From Methylobacterium oxalidis (GTDB taxonomy: Bacteria; Pseudomonadota; Alphaproteobacteria; Rhizobiales; Beijerinckiaceae): a stretch of 64,000 nucleotides of DNA. How positions within the stretch are numbered: the stretch's first letter is position 1; each line of letters starts with the position of its first letter. This document shows positions 1-8,413 of this stretch, in pieces. The notes beneath the pieces are model-generated. The model had not been told where the DNA came from. It saw only the letters and a list, made by a program, of their open reading frames with translations, and searched no databases. The stretch is taken from positions 55,059-119,058 of the forward strand of contig NZ_BJZU01000027.1 in the NCBI RefSeq assembly GCF_007992195.1, in the 5' to 3' direction. The translations under genes and the position numbers were made by a program.

Positions 1-1236
1 TTCCCGGAGCCGCTGGCGCTGCGCTACCACGGCCACCAGTTCCGCGCCTACAACCCGGATCTCGGGGACGGGCGCGGCTTCCTCTTCGCGCAGCTCCACG
101 ACCGCGCCGACGGGCGCCTGCTCGACCTCGGCACCAAGGGCAGCGGGCAGACCCCCTTCTCCCGCGGGGCGGACGGGCGCCTGACCCTGAAGGGCGGCGT
201 GCGCGAGGTGCTGGCCACCGCCATGCTGGAGGCGCTCGGCGTCGAGACCTCGAAATCCTTCAGCCTGATCGAGACCGGCGAGGCGCTGGAGCGGGGCGAC
301 GAGCCCTCGCCCGCCCGCTCCGCCGTGCTGGTGCGGCTCAGCCACTCCCACATCCGCATCGGCAGCTTCCAGCGGCTGCTCGCCCTCGACGAGCCCGACT
401 CCATCGCCCGCCTCATCGACCATTGCGTGGCGGCCTACATGCCCGAGATCCGCGAGACGGGCCGGACCGACCGGGCGGTGGCCTTCCTGGAGGCGGTGAG
501 CCGGCGCGTCGCCCGCACGGGCGCGCAGTGGATGGCGGCGGGCTTCGTGCACGGGGTGCTCAACACCGACAACATCAACGTCACCGGCGAGAGCTTCGAC
601 TACGGCCCCTGGCGCTTCCTGCCGCATTTCGACCCGCACTTCACGGCGGCCTACTTCGACACGGCGGGCCTCTACAGCTTCGGGCGCCAGCCCGAGGCCC
701 TGTTCTGGAACCTCGGCCGGCTCGCCGACTGCCTGCTGCCGCTGGCCGAGCAGCCGCGCCTCGAGGCGGTGCTGAAGGGATTCGGGCCGCACCTGCAGGA
801 CGCCTTCGCGGCGGCGCTCTTCGCCCGCTTCGGCCTCGCCCCGGCGGACGAGGAACCGACGCACCGCTTCGTCGGCGCCTTCTGGCGCTTCCTCGCCGAC
901 AGCCACGCGCCCTTCGAGCGCGTCTTCTTCGACTGGTACGGCGGCCTCGCGAGCCGCGCCCGGGCGGCGCGCAGCCCCGTGGCGGAGCTCTACGGGGGCG
1001 AGACCTTCGCGCCGGTGCTCGACGCCCTCGAGGCCCTGGAGGCGGCCGAGCCGCGCCGCCTCGACCATCCCTACTTCGCGCAGGCGCACCCCTGCACGAT
1101 GCTGATCGACGAGGTCGAGGCGCTCTGGGCGCCGATCGCGGAGCGGGACGACTGGTCGGCCTTCGAGGCCAAACTCGGGGAGATCGCCCGGATGGCAGAG
1201 GCCTTCGGGACGGCGACGGGACGGGCGACGGCCTGA
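1..1236 (+). CDS. selO: Protein adenylyltransferase SelO (YdiU family), 5' truncated by window edge
   Basis: The reading frame is open from the first base and ends at TGA 1234-1236, so the N-terminus lies outside the window. SelO is a pseudokinase-fold enzyme that transfers AMP from ATP to Ser, Thr or Tyr of other proteins (redox and metabolic enzymes in E. coli). Visible family marks are GHQF at residues 11-14 of the fragment, LGDGRG just after it, and the active-site block NTDN...DYGPW. D190 fits the catalytic base and N191 and D200 the metal ligands, with the same 10-residue spacing as D252/N253/D262 of Pseudomonas SelO. As usual for bacterial members no C-terminal selenocysteine motif is present. 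Identification is firm; targets are unknown. Confidence 0.93.
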   Translation, partial: FPEPLALRYHGHQFRAYNPDLGDGRGFLFAQLHDRADGRLLDLGTKGSGQTPFSRGADGRLTLKGGVREVLATAMLEALGVETSKSFSLIETGEALERGDEPSPARSAVLVRLSHSHIRIGSFQRLLALDEPDSIARLIDHCVAAYMPEIRETGRTDRAVAFLEAVSRRVARTGAQWMAAGFVHGVLNTDNINVTGESFDYGPWRFLPHFDPHFTAAYFDTAGLYSFGRQPEALFWNLGRLADCLLPLAEQPRLEAVLKGFGPHLQDAFAAALFARFGLAPADEEPTHRFVGAFWRFLADSHAPFERVFFDWYGGLASRARAARSPVAELYGGETFAPVLDALEALEAAEPRRLDHPYFAQAHPCTMLIDEVEALWAPIAERDDWSAFEAKLGEIARMAEAFGTATGRATA

Positions 1237-1263
1237 GATCCGGGCACCCGGGACGGCGGGCGC

Positions 1264-1431
1264 CTACCGGTCCGCCCCCTCGCCCCGCCCCCGCTCCTCC
1301 GCCTCTCTCTCGGCCTCCGCCGCCCGCCCCCGCGCGATGCCGGCGTCGATGGCGCGGCGGGCGAGCCGCAGGCCGAGCCAGAACAGGAGGGCGCAGACCG
1401 CGAGCGCCGCGAGGATCTTGAGAGGCTGCAT
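1264..1431 (-). CDS. Small single-pass membrane protein, 55 aa
   Basis: An ATG (1429-1431) opens a 55-codon frame ending TAG. It begins MQPLKILAALAVCALLFWLG, one hydrophobic helix at about residues 5-23. This is followed by arginines (LRLARRAID) and a highly charged cytoplasmic-looking tail rich in Glu, Arg and Gly. The positive residues behind the helix suggest N-out/C-in topology. No family recognised. It converges on selO with a 27-bp gap. The start lacks a strong Shine-Dalgarno sequence, so the call rests on the clean hydrophobic-then-charged architecture. It could be a chance frame in GC-rich DNA. Confidence 0.5.
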   Translation of the reverse strand: MQPLKILAALAVCALLFWLGLRLARRAIDAGIARGRAAEAEREAEERGRGEGADR

Positions 1432-1544
1432 CGGAGCGGGTCTACAGCATGGTCCGCGGCCGCGGTCGCCGGCTCGGCGCGACAGACCGGTTCCGCGCGC
1501 GAGACCGCGGCATCCTCAGATGGTCCGGCACGCCGGGGGCGCCC

Positions 1545-1844
1545 TCACGCCCCCGGGCCGGACGGGGGCAGGCCCCGCTCCGGCGTCGGCACCGCGCCGA
1601 GGCCGGACGGGTCGCCGGGCGCGGCGGCGCCGAGGCGGCGCAGCAGGGCCTCGTAGGTCTGCGCGGCGGGCGAGCCCGGCTGGCGCTCGTTCGTGCTGTC
1701 GAGGAGGGCGCGGAGATCCGCGGCGAGCCGCGCCCTCGCCTCGCTCCCGCCGGGGCTCGCCTCGAACAGGTGGCCGAGGGCGGTCTCGAAGGCGCCCACG
1801 AGCACCCGCAGCCGCTCGACCTCGTCCCGGATGTCAGCCTCCAC
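1545..1844 (-). CDS. Hypothetical helical protein, 99 aa
   Basis: The frame starts at GTG 1842-1844, shortly after a purine-rich GGGAGGGG that can serve as ribosome binding site, and reads MEADIRDEVERLRVLVGAFE onward. Residues 1-75 look like two or three amphipathic helices (LRVLVGAFETAL, ARARLAADLRALLD, QTYEALLRRLG). The last 25 residues are Gly/Pro-rich and probably disordered. The upstream extension of the same frame is an arginine-rich shadow of the next gene and was discarded. No family recognised. It lies 74 bp downstream of the PhyH-family gene on the same strand and may be co-transcribed with it. Confidence 0.6.
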   Translation of the reverse strand: MEADIRDEVERLRVLVGAFETALGHLFEASPGGSEARARLAADLRALLDSTNERQPGSPAAQTYEALLRRLGAAAPGDPSGLGAVPTPERGLPPSGPGA

Positions 1845-1918
1845 GGTCCCCTCCCGATCCCCGTCGAATCCGCGTCCGGAGGCCAACGCGGCGGCGCGGG
1901 GCGCGGTTCTCCAGCCCG

Positions 1919-2998
<1,080 letters not shown>

Positions 2999-3216
2999 CG
3001 GAACACGAATCCTCTGCCCGGTGCGGGCCTTCGCGCAGGATGGAAGCGATGCAATCTTCAGTTGCAGTAAACTCAGTGGCAATTGTGCGAAAAGGAAGGC
3101 TCCGGCCCGCCCCGTCCGCGCGCCTTCCCGGCCGCCCCCGCCTGGGCTGCGCCGGGGCCCGCGCGCCCCTATCTGTCGGGGCGGACAGACCCGCCGAGAG
3201 AGCCTAGAGCGAACCC

Positions 3217-3450
3217 TTGAGCCAGCGCGAGACCTTCCACATCGAGATCCTCGGCCCCGACGACGCGGAGGTGCAGACCCGCGTCTCCGTGCGCACGAGC
3301 GACCTCGCGGGGGCGCGGGAGCGGGCGCTGCGCCTGTTCGCCCGGGCGCGGGTGCCCCAGCGCGGCGGCGAGCCGGCGGAGGCGGTGCGGGTGATCGACG
3401 GGGCGGGGCGCGAGGTGTTCCGCTGGAGCCGGTTCGACGCGCGGGAATAG
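3217..3450 (+). CDS. Conserved-looking small protein, 77 aa
   Basis: The frame uses TTG 3217 as start, preceded by a weak GAGAGAG, and ends with TAG. The product begins with a strand-like FHIEILGPDD and has an amphipathic helix (DLAGARERALRLFARAR). It closes with VRVIDGAGREVFRWSRFD, which reads like an alternating beta-alpha-beta mini-domain. Amino acid composition is unlike the arginine/proline-rich shadows around it, which supports real coding. No family recognised and no signal or membrane segment. It stands alone between two minus-strand genes, with about 220 bp of upstream DNA available for a promoter. Confidence 0.65.
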   Translation: MSQRETFHIEILGPDDAEVQTRVSVRTSDLAGARERALRLFARARVPQRGGEPAEAVRVIDGAGREVFRWSRFDARE

Positions 3451-3460
3451 CCGCTCGACG

Positions 3461-3496
3461 GGCGGATCACTCGATCACGGCGGGTCACTCGATCAC
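3461..3496. repeat. 18-bp tandem repeat duplicating a stop codon
   Basis: Two adjacent 18-mers (3461-3478 and 3479-3496) differ at one base. Read on the minus strand each contains GTGATCGAGTGA, so the last three codons plus TGA of the phytochelatin-synthase-like gene occur a second time, in frame, 18 bp further down. Readthrough of the first stop would add only six residues before a second TGA. Confidence 0.85.
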
Positions 3497-4141
3497 GAGG
3501 AGGCCGCGCGTCCGCTCCCCGTCGCGGGTGTCCACCGCCGCCTGGAGGCGCGCGCGCTCGACGAGCCAGGGCCCGTAGGCGCGGTTGACGTCGAGGACGA
3601 GCACGAGATCCTCCGCCTCGAGATAGCCCCCGACCGGGGCGTGGTGGCCCGCGCCCACGCCGAAGATGCGCGCCCTGTCGAAATTGACGACGACCCGGCG
3701 GGACGGGTCGTTCGCGCCGCGCAGCGCCTCCCGGAACGCCTCCGGCGTCAGGTCGCGCAGCACGCGCACCGGCCGCCGCGTGCGCGTGCGCGCCACCCCG
3801 GCGAGTTCGTCGAGGGTCAGGCCGAGGATGCAGAAGCCCGTGCGGCAGAGCCCGGTCCCCGCCAGGACCGTCGCCTCCGTCGCGGCCGGCTCGTCGAGGG
3901 AGCGGAGCAGGTTGGCGAGGCTCGCGGGTCCGCACAGGGACAGGTTGGACTGCCAGACGAGGTCCCGCGGGTAGCGCGCCGCGACGGGCAGCCGGCGCGC
4001 CCGCTCGAAGCTCGGGCCGGAGCGCGTCACGGCCGCGTCGATCTGCGCCTGCGTCGGCGTCGCGGGGGCGAGACGGAGGCCCGCGAGGCCCAGGGCGGCC
4101 GCCAGGGCGGCAGCGGCGGCGGCGGCGAAGATGCGCCTCAT
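3485..4141 (-). CDS. Secreted phytochelatin-synthase-like cysteine peptidase, 218 aa
   Basis: The protein has an N-terminal signal or anchor (MRR followed by about 20 Ala/Leu residues) and a papain-like domain of the phytochelatin synthase family. Cys70 sits in SLCGPASLANLL, His166 in GHHAPVGGY and Asp184 in VLDVNRAYGPW. The His-Asp spacing of 18 equals that of plant PCS (H162/D180). Prokaryotic homologues lack the Cys-rich C-terminal half, as here, and mainly hydrolyse glutathione to gamma-glutamylcysteine rather than polymerise it. The signal peptide implies action in the periplasm, on exported thiols or metals. It is followed by a duplicated stop codon. No metal-resistance gene adjoins it. 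Confidence 0.82.
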   Translation of the reverse strand: MRRIFAAAAAAALAAALGLAGLRLAPATPTQAQIDAAVTRSGPSFERARRLPVAARYPRDLVWQSNLSLCGPASLANLLRSLDEPAATEATVLAGTGLCRTGFCILGLTLDELAGVARTRTRRPVRVLRDLTPEAFREALRGANDPSRRVVVNFDRARIFGVGAGHHAPVGGYLEAEDLVLVLDVNRAYGPWLVERARLQAAVDTRDGERTRGLLVIE

Positions 4142-4338
4142 CGCGAGACCCCGTGCGAGAGAACCCCCTGTCGGCGCGCCGGCCTCGAGCGCGCCCCGCG
4201 ATCAGACGCCCCCGGCGCCGCCCGTTCAAGCCGGCCTGTTCGGGAGGGCTCGGGCGACCGGGCTCGCGATCGGGCCCGGGCATGGACGCGCGGCGCCGCG
4301 CCCTATCTTCCGGGGCATCGCGTCCCGGTCCCCCCGCC

Positions 4339-4695
4339 ATGCGCCTCGCCCTCGTCCTCGTCGGAGCCGTCCTGCTGTTCTGCGCCCTGTTCGTGCGCAG
4401 CTACACCGTGCCGCCCGCCCCCGACCGGCGGGGCTACACCGCGGTGTCGCTCGCCCCGCCGAATCGGCCGCTCTTCGGCAGCCCGCGGACCGACTGCCTC
4501 GGCTCGCCGGACTCCGAGCCCGTGATCGGCTGCCTGGTCGCCTCGGTGAACCGGGCGCGCAGAGAGGCGGTCCCGCTCCTCGTCCTCGCCTTCTCGCCGA
4601 CCTGCTACGACCTCTCGCAGCGCGTCGCCCTGATCGGCCGGGACGGGGCCGCCGCCGAGGCGCGGCTCGCGCAGATCGCCCGCTTCGGCTGGTGA
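4339..4695 (+). CDS. Membrane-anchored hypothetical protein, 118 aa
   Basis: Start chosen at ATG 4339, where the sequence becomes MRLALVLVGAVLLFCALFVR, a clear signal peptide or N-terminal anchor. The in-frame ATG at 4153 would add 62 arginine-rich residues typical of noncoding GC-rich DNA. The mature part contains three cysteines (TDCLGSP, IGCLVAS, PTCYDLS) that could pair after export. It ends with a helix AAAEARLAQIARFGW. No family recognised. It is divergent from the phytochelatin-synthase-like gene, whose start lies about 200 bp upstream. Confidence 0.65.
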   Translation: MRLALVLVGAVLLFCALFVRSYTVPPAPDRRGYTAVSLAPPNRPLFGSPRTDCLGSPDSEPVIGCLVASVNRARREAVPLLVLAFSPTCYDLSQRVALIGRDGAAAEARLAQIARFGW

Positions 4696-4808
4696 GGCCG
4701 CGCGGCGGCCGGCCGCGGCCCGGATCGGTCCCATCCCGGGGCGCGTTGACCCGGCAGCACGCTCCGGACGTTCCCGACAACCTGGCGCGGCAACCTGGGA
4801 CGACCGCG

Positions 4809-5165
4809 ATGACCTTGAGATCCGAGACCCCGCCCCCGCCCGCCGACCTCAAGGCCCCGGCCACGCCCCGGTCCGAGCGGCCGACCACGGCCCAGCTCAA
4901 GGCCGACATCGACAGCGGCCGCACGGGCGACAAGGTCGAGCACTACGACCCCGGCCTGTCCCAGCTCGGCACCGACGACGAGGCCGCCGGCCGGCCGAAC
5001 GGGCCGGACCGCATCGCGGCGGCCCGTCAGCAGGAGGCCGCCGCGCCGCACGTGCGGGCGGCGGCGGATCCGCAGGGCGCGCGGCCCTGGGTGCTGCCGG
5101 CCTTCGCGGGCTTCATCGTCCTCGCGGCCGTCGCGGTCGGGCTCGCCCTCTGGCTGCTGCGGTAG
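4809..5165 (+). CDS. Tail-anchored hypothetical protein, 118 aa
   Basis: An ATG at 4809 opens a protein whose first 90 residues are hydrophilic and rich in Pro, Ala and Asp (TAQLKADIDSGRTGDKVEHY is the most structured part). A single C-terminal helix, about residues 96-116 (LPAFAGFIVLAAVAVGLALW), is followed only by LLR. That is a tail-anchor layout with the bulk of the protein in the cytoplasm. The longer in-frame versions upstream are arginine-rich and were rejected. No family recognised. The preceding gene ends 113 bp upstream on the same strand. Confidence 0.7.
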   Translation: MTLRSETPPPPADLKAPATPRSERPTTAQLKADIDSGRTGDKVEHYDPGLSQLGTDDEAAGRPNGPDRIAAARQQEAAAPHVRAAADPQGARPWVLPAFAGFIVLAAVAVGLALWLLR

Positions 5166-5172
5166 GCCGGCC

Positions 5173-6081
5173 CTAAACCGCCTCGTCGTCGAGGCAGAAG
5201 CGGCTCGCCGGCCAGGCGTAGCGGCCCAGCGCCGCCGCGAGGGCCGAGAGCGGCGCGGAGCGGCGCCGGCCGGCCACCGTGACGAGGCAGACCTCCCGGG
5301 CGACGGCGGGCTCCACCACCGGCAGCAGCGCGAGGCCCGGCTGCGTCGCGGAGAACTCGGGCAGGAAGCACACCCCCATCCCGGCCGCCACCATGCTCTG
5401 GATCCAGTCCTCCCGCTCGCTGCGGTGGGAGCGCAGGATCTCGGTGCCCTGCGCGCGCAGGATCTCGGCGAGCAGGTCGCGGAACTCGCAGTTGATCCGC
5501 TGCAGGTAGATCTGCCCGGCGAGGTCGTGCATCCGGATCGCGTTGCGGCAGGCGAAGGCGTGGGCCGGCCCGCAGGCGAGCATGAAGCGCTCCGCGTAGA
5601 GCGGGCTCGCCCGCAGCGGCTCGGGGAAGCCGCGCGGATCGGCCATGATCGCCACGTCGAGCTCGCCCCCGAGCAGCATCTCGGTGAGGCGCGCCGGCAC
5701 GCCCTCGACGAGGGTCAGCTCGATGCCCGGATGGTGGACGCGGAAGTGGTTGAGGAAGCCGACGAAGCGCAGCGGCCCGATCGTGCACATGACGCCGAGG
5801 CGCAGCTCGGCCCCTTCGAGGCGCAGGAAGCGCGAGGCCGCGCGCTTGGCGCGCTCGCGCCGCTCGATCATCTCGCTGAATTCCGGCTCCAGCAGGCGGC
5901 CGAGATCGGTCAGGTGCACGCGGCCGCGCTCGCGCGAGACCAGGAGCCCGCCGAGCTCGTCCTCCAGCTTCTGGATCGCCCGGGTGAGCGCGGGCTGCGT
6001 CACGCAGCACTGCTCGGCGGCCTTCGTGAAGCTGCCGAGGCGGCCGACCGCCAGGAAGTAGCGGATCTCGTGGAGCTCCAT
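5173..6081 (-). CDS. LysR-family transcriptional regulator, 302 aa
   Basis: The N-terminus MELHEIRYFLAVGRLGSFTK is a typical LysR winged-helix start. The recognition helix region is AAEQCCVTQPALTRAIQKLE, ending by residue 60, and a linker helix follows. Residues 90-300 form the periplasmic-binding-like effector domain. Start set at ATG 6079-6081 by the family's usual N-terminus; the upstream extension is not coding-like. Two cysteines directly before the recognition helix (QCCVTQ) are unusual but their role is unknown. Its target is unclear because the divergent side holds no obvious enzyme gene, so it may regulate itself or distant genes. Confidence 0.9.
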   Translation of the reverse strand: MELHEIRYFLAVGRLGSFTKAAEQCCVTQPALTRAIQKLEDELGGLLVSRERGRVHLTDLGRLLEPEFSEMIERRERAKRAASRFLRLEGAELRLGVMCTIGPLRFVGFLNHFRVHHPGIELTLVEGVPARLTEMLLGGELDVAIMADPRGFPEPLRASPLYAERFMLACGPAHAFACRNAIRMHDLAGQIYLQRINCEFRDLLAEILRAQGTEILRSHRSEREDWIQSMVAAGMGVCFLPEFSATQPGLALLPVVEPAVAREVCLVTVAGRRRSAPLSALAAALGRYAWPASRFCLDDEAV

Positions 6082-6433
6082 CGGCGGCTCCGGCCTCGCG
6101 GTCCCGCCGGACGCTTCGAACGGGACGCTTCGGGCCCGACGCCCGGGGCCGGTCGCCCGGCGCGGCCGTGGGACACCGGCCGGCCATTGTCTCGACAACG
6201 GGGCCGCCGTCCAGGGGCGGCGGTCGTCGGTACGCTACGGGCTCAGCCGGGGCGGCCCGGATTCCGTCGGGCGAGCAGCCGGTCGAGCTCGCGCAGGACC
6301 GCGCATTTGGCGCGGCGTTCGTTGGAGCGCTTCATGGGAAACCCCATCCGCCGCCCGCGTCGCGTCGCGGCCGGGCCGGCGCGAAGAAGAGGCGGTATCT
6401 CAAGAGGATAGGTGTGGGTTCCCGGGGCCCGGT
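6082..6433. other. Intergenic region upstream of the LysR gene
   Basis: This 350-bp gap holds no convincing gene apart from one very short doubtful frame (listed separately). A partly symmetric stretch, CATTGTCTCGACAACGG around 6184-6200, lies about 105 bp upstream of the LysR start and could be a regulator site. No terminator-like hairpin with a T run was seen. Confidence 0.4.
6243..6335 (-). CDS. Possible 30-aa basic peptide
   Basis: A very short frame starting at ATG 6333-6335 (MKRSNERRAKCAVLRELDRL) encodes a helical, strongly basic peptide ending RRNPGRPG. A second ATG four codons earlier would give 34 residues. GGGG lies 5 bases upstream of the later start. The helix pattern and the neighbouring small gene with a good ribosome site make it worth listing, but it could easily be chance. 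No function can be assigned. Confidence 0.28.
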   Translation of the reverse strand: MKRSNERRAKCAVLRELDRLLARRNPGRPG

Positions 6434-6574
6434 TCAAGGCGTCCGGGTCGCGGCGCGCGCGAAGCGCGGGTGGCGGATCACGGTCGCCGGCACCGGCCGG
6501 GCGACCGTCGGAACGGCCGGGAACCAGATCCGGACCTGCGTGCCGGCGCGGGGATCGAACACCGTGAGGACCAT
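6434..6574 (-). CDS. Small protein, 46 aa, with strong ribosome binding site
   Basis: The ATG at 6572-6574 is preceded by AGGAG with five bases between, the best Shine-Dalgarno in this part of the window, which decides the start. The product MVLTVFDPRAGTQVRIWFPA continues through VPTVARPVPATVIRHPRFAR to a stop, with a strand-like hydrophobic pattern and no cysteines. No signal peptide and no family recognised. It lies on the same strand as the secreted protein at 6771-7028, about 200 bp downstream of it. Confidence 0.5.
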   Translation of the reverse strand: MVLTVFDPRAGTQVRIWFPAVPTVARPVPATVIRHPRFARAATRTP

Positions 6575-6674
6575 GGGACTCTCCTGTCGTTGACCGTGGC
6601 GCGACCCTCGCACCGCCCGTCCCCGCCTTCCGTGACGCGGCTCACGTTCCCTCCGGGGGGCCGAGGGGCCCCCC

Positions 6675-6757
6675 ATTCCGGGCGTGTCCGGGGCCAAGGC
6701 CCCGATTCCAGGCGTGTTCGGGGCCGAGGACCCTCGGGCGAGGCGTGTTCGGGGCGC
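6675..6757. repeat. Three imperfect ~30-bp direct repeats
   Basis: The core GGCGTGTTCGGGGC (one copy with C for T) occurs three times with 30- and 31-bp spacing, and the first two copies are also preceded by ATTCC. The array lies in the gap between two short minus-strand genes. Function unknown; it could be a local slippage product. Confidence 0.6.
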
Positions 6758-6770
6758 GCGGGCGCGGGCC

Positions 6771-7028
6771 TCAATTGTGCGAGGGGTGGTGGAGCATCTC
6801 GGAATCGTCGGCGAAGGGGCCCGGGGCGGGCGCGGCCCGCACGGGCTTGGCGGGCCGCGCCGGCTGCGCCGCGCGGGCCTCGGCGCCGTGGATCGTGTAG
6901 CGGGGCGTGACGCCGTTCAGCGTCACCGCGGCGCCCTGCCCCTCGGGGTGGAGGATCGACTGGGTCCAGGCCTGGGCCGAGGACGCGAAGGCGAGGACGA
7001 CGGTGCCGGCGAGAAGAAGGCTGCGCAT
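6771..7028 (-). CDS. Secreted small protein, 85 aa
   Basis: MRSLLLAGTVVLAFASSAQA is a textbook Sec signal peptide with cleavage expected after AQA (residue 20). The mature 65 residues begin WTQSILHPEGQGAAVTLNGV. They include the strand pair TLNGVTPRYTIHG, then an Ala/Pro/Arg-rich linker and the acidic tail ADDSEMLHHPSHN. CGGAGA sits about ten bases before the ATG. No family recognised; it is likely a periplasmic protein. The short coding neighbours on the same strand suggest a small accessory island of unknown role. Confidence 0.72.
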   Translation of the reverse strand: MRSLLLAGTVVLAFASSAQAWTQSILHPEGQGAAVTLNGVTPRYTIHGAEARAAQPARPAKPVRAAPAPGPFADDSEMLHHPSHN

Positions 7029-7177
7029 GATCGTGATCTCCGGGTGGGGGAAGCCCGGACGGGCCGTCCTGCTTCCCGAGTGAGATCATCGCCGCGCGGG
7101 GTGCCGGAGGATAATGCCGTTCGGGCATCGGCACGATGCCCGGCGCGTTCGGGCGGCCCGAATCCCGGCGGCCGGCG

Positions 7178-8413
7178 CTAGGTGTTCCCCGGCGGCCGGG
7201 CGGCGCGCAGCCCGGCGGCGAGCGCGGCGACCTCGGCGCGGAGCGCGACGGCCCCGGCGCGGGCCCGCTCCAGGGCGGCGGCGAGGGGGAAGGCGGGGTC
7301 GCCGCCCGTCGCCTCGAGGAGGCGGTGGGCGAGGCGGCGGCGCCCGGTCCAGAACGTCTCGGCCAGCGCGTTGCCCGGCGCCGCGCAGGAATCGACCCGC
7401 CGGACGCCCGGATCGTCGATCCAGTCGCGGCTGAGCCGGTGGAGGAGCTGGACGCCGGGCGAGTGGCGGGCCCGCGTCTCGTCGTAGGCGATCTTCAGGA
7501 CCCAGAGGTCGGCGCCGGTCCGGGGCAGGACCGCGGCGGCGAGCGTGCGCCCGCCCGCGCGCAGGCGGTCGATGCGCAGGCGCCCCTGCGCCCCGAGAGC
7601 CGCCGTCATGGCGCGCAGGAAGGCGGCCTCCGCCGGACGGCAGGCGACGGCGGTGCCGCCCCGCCCCTTCCAGCCCGCGGCCTCGAGGGCGATGAAGTCC
7701 TCGAGCGCCGCGGCGAGCGCGGCCGGCTCGCGGGCCGTGTCGAGATGCAGGGGCCCGCTCTCCGCCTCCAGGGCGGCGGCGGTGGCGCGCAGCTTCCGGC
7801 GGCGGCGGGCGGAGAGGTGCGCGAGGGCGCCCGCCCGCGCCGGCCCGGGGCCGTCAAGGTCGAGCATCGCCCGGGCATGCGCCCAGACCCGGATCTCCCG
7901 GGTGCCGGCGCGGGCCCGCTCGGCGGCGAGGAGGTCGGCGAAGGGCCCCGCCTCCGGCAGGTAGGGCATCAGGAGGCGCGGGCCGAGCGAGAGCGCCCGC
8001 GGGGCGGCGAGGAGCGCGGCGAGCGCGCGGGCGGGCTCGCGCCCGTCGAGGAGCGGCACGCCGAGCACGGCGTGATCGTGCATCCAGCCCGCGAGCACCG
8101 GCAGGGGCAGCCCGAAGCGGGCGCGCGCGCGCCGGAACGGCCAGAGCGCGAGGAGCCGGGCGCCCGACGTCTCCGGGGACCGGTCGGCGACGATCAGGAG
8201 CGCGACGCCGGATCCGTAGGCGGGGGCGGCCGCGGCCGCGTAGCCCGGCTCGTAGAACGGGTTCGGGGCGAAGGCGTCCCGCGCCAGGGCCTGCCAAGCG
8301 GGCAGGAACGCGGGCAGGAAGGCGGGCGGCGCGGCCTCCGGGGCCACGAGCGGCCGGAGGGCGGCGACGAGGCCGCCGGGCAGGGGCGCGTCGCGGGTCA
8401 TCGGGCGGGTCAT
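7178..8413 (-). CDS. GNAT-superfamily CelD/BioF2-like acyltransferase, 411 aa
   Basis: The protein resembles the CelD or FemAB-like acetyltransferase group often found with exopolysaccharide genes. The recognisable part is the C-terminal GNAT half: LSARRRRKLRATAAALE, ALEDFIALEAAGWKGRGGTA, RIDRLRAGGRTLAAAVLP and LWVLKIAYDETRARHSPGVQ. The start ATG 8411-8413 overlaps the stop of the upstream flippase gene (ATGA), which implies translational coupling. An ATG 12 bp further in lies in a tandem duplication (MTRPMTRD), so either start may be used. Probable role is acylation of a polysaccharide or its lipid-linked precursor in the cytoplasm; substrate unknown. Confidence 0.78.
   Translation of the reverse strand: MTRPMTRDAPLPGGLVAALRPLVAPEAAPPAFLPAFLPAWQALARDAFAPNPFYEPGYAAAAAPAYGSGVALLIVADRSPETSGARLLALWPFRRARARFGLPLPVLAGWMHDHAVLGVPLLDGREPARALAALLAAPRALSLGPRLLMPYLPEAGPFADLLAAERARAGTREIRVWAHARAMLDLDGPGPARAGALAHLSARRRRKLRATAAALEAESGPLHLDTAREPAALAAALEDFIALEAAGWKGRGGTAVACRPAEAAFLRAMTAALGAQGRLRIDRLRAGGRTLAAAVLPRTGADLWVLKIAYDETRARHSPGVQLLHRLSRDWIDDPGVRRVDSCAAPGNALAETFWTGRRRLAHRLLEATGGDPAFPLAAALERARAGAVALRAEVAALAAGLRAARPPGNT

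Noticed and set aside
4153..4338. N-terminal extension of the protein at 4339-4695
   Set aside because: Arg/Pro-rich, no ribosome site, and it would bury the signal peptide that begins at 4339.
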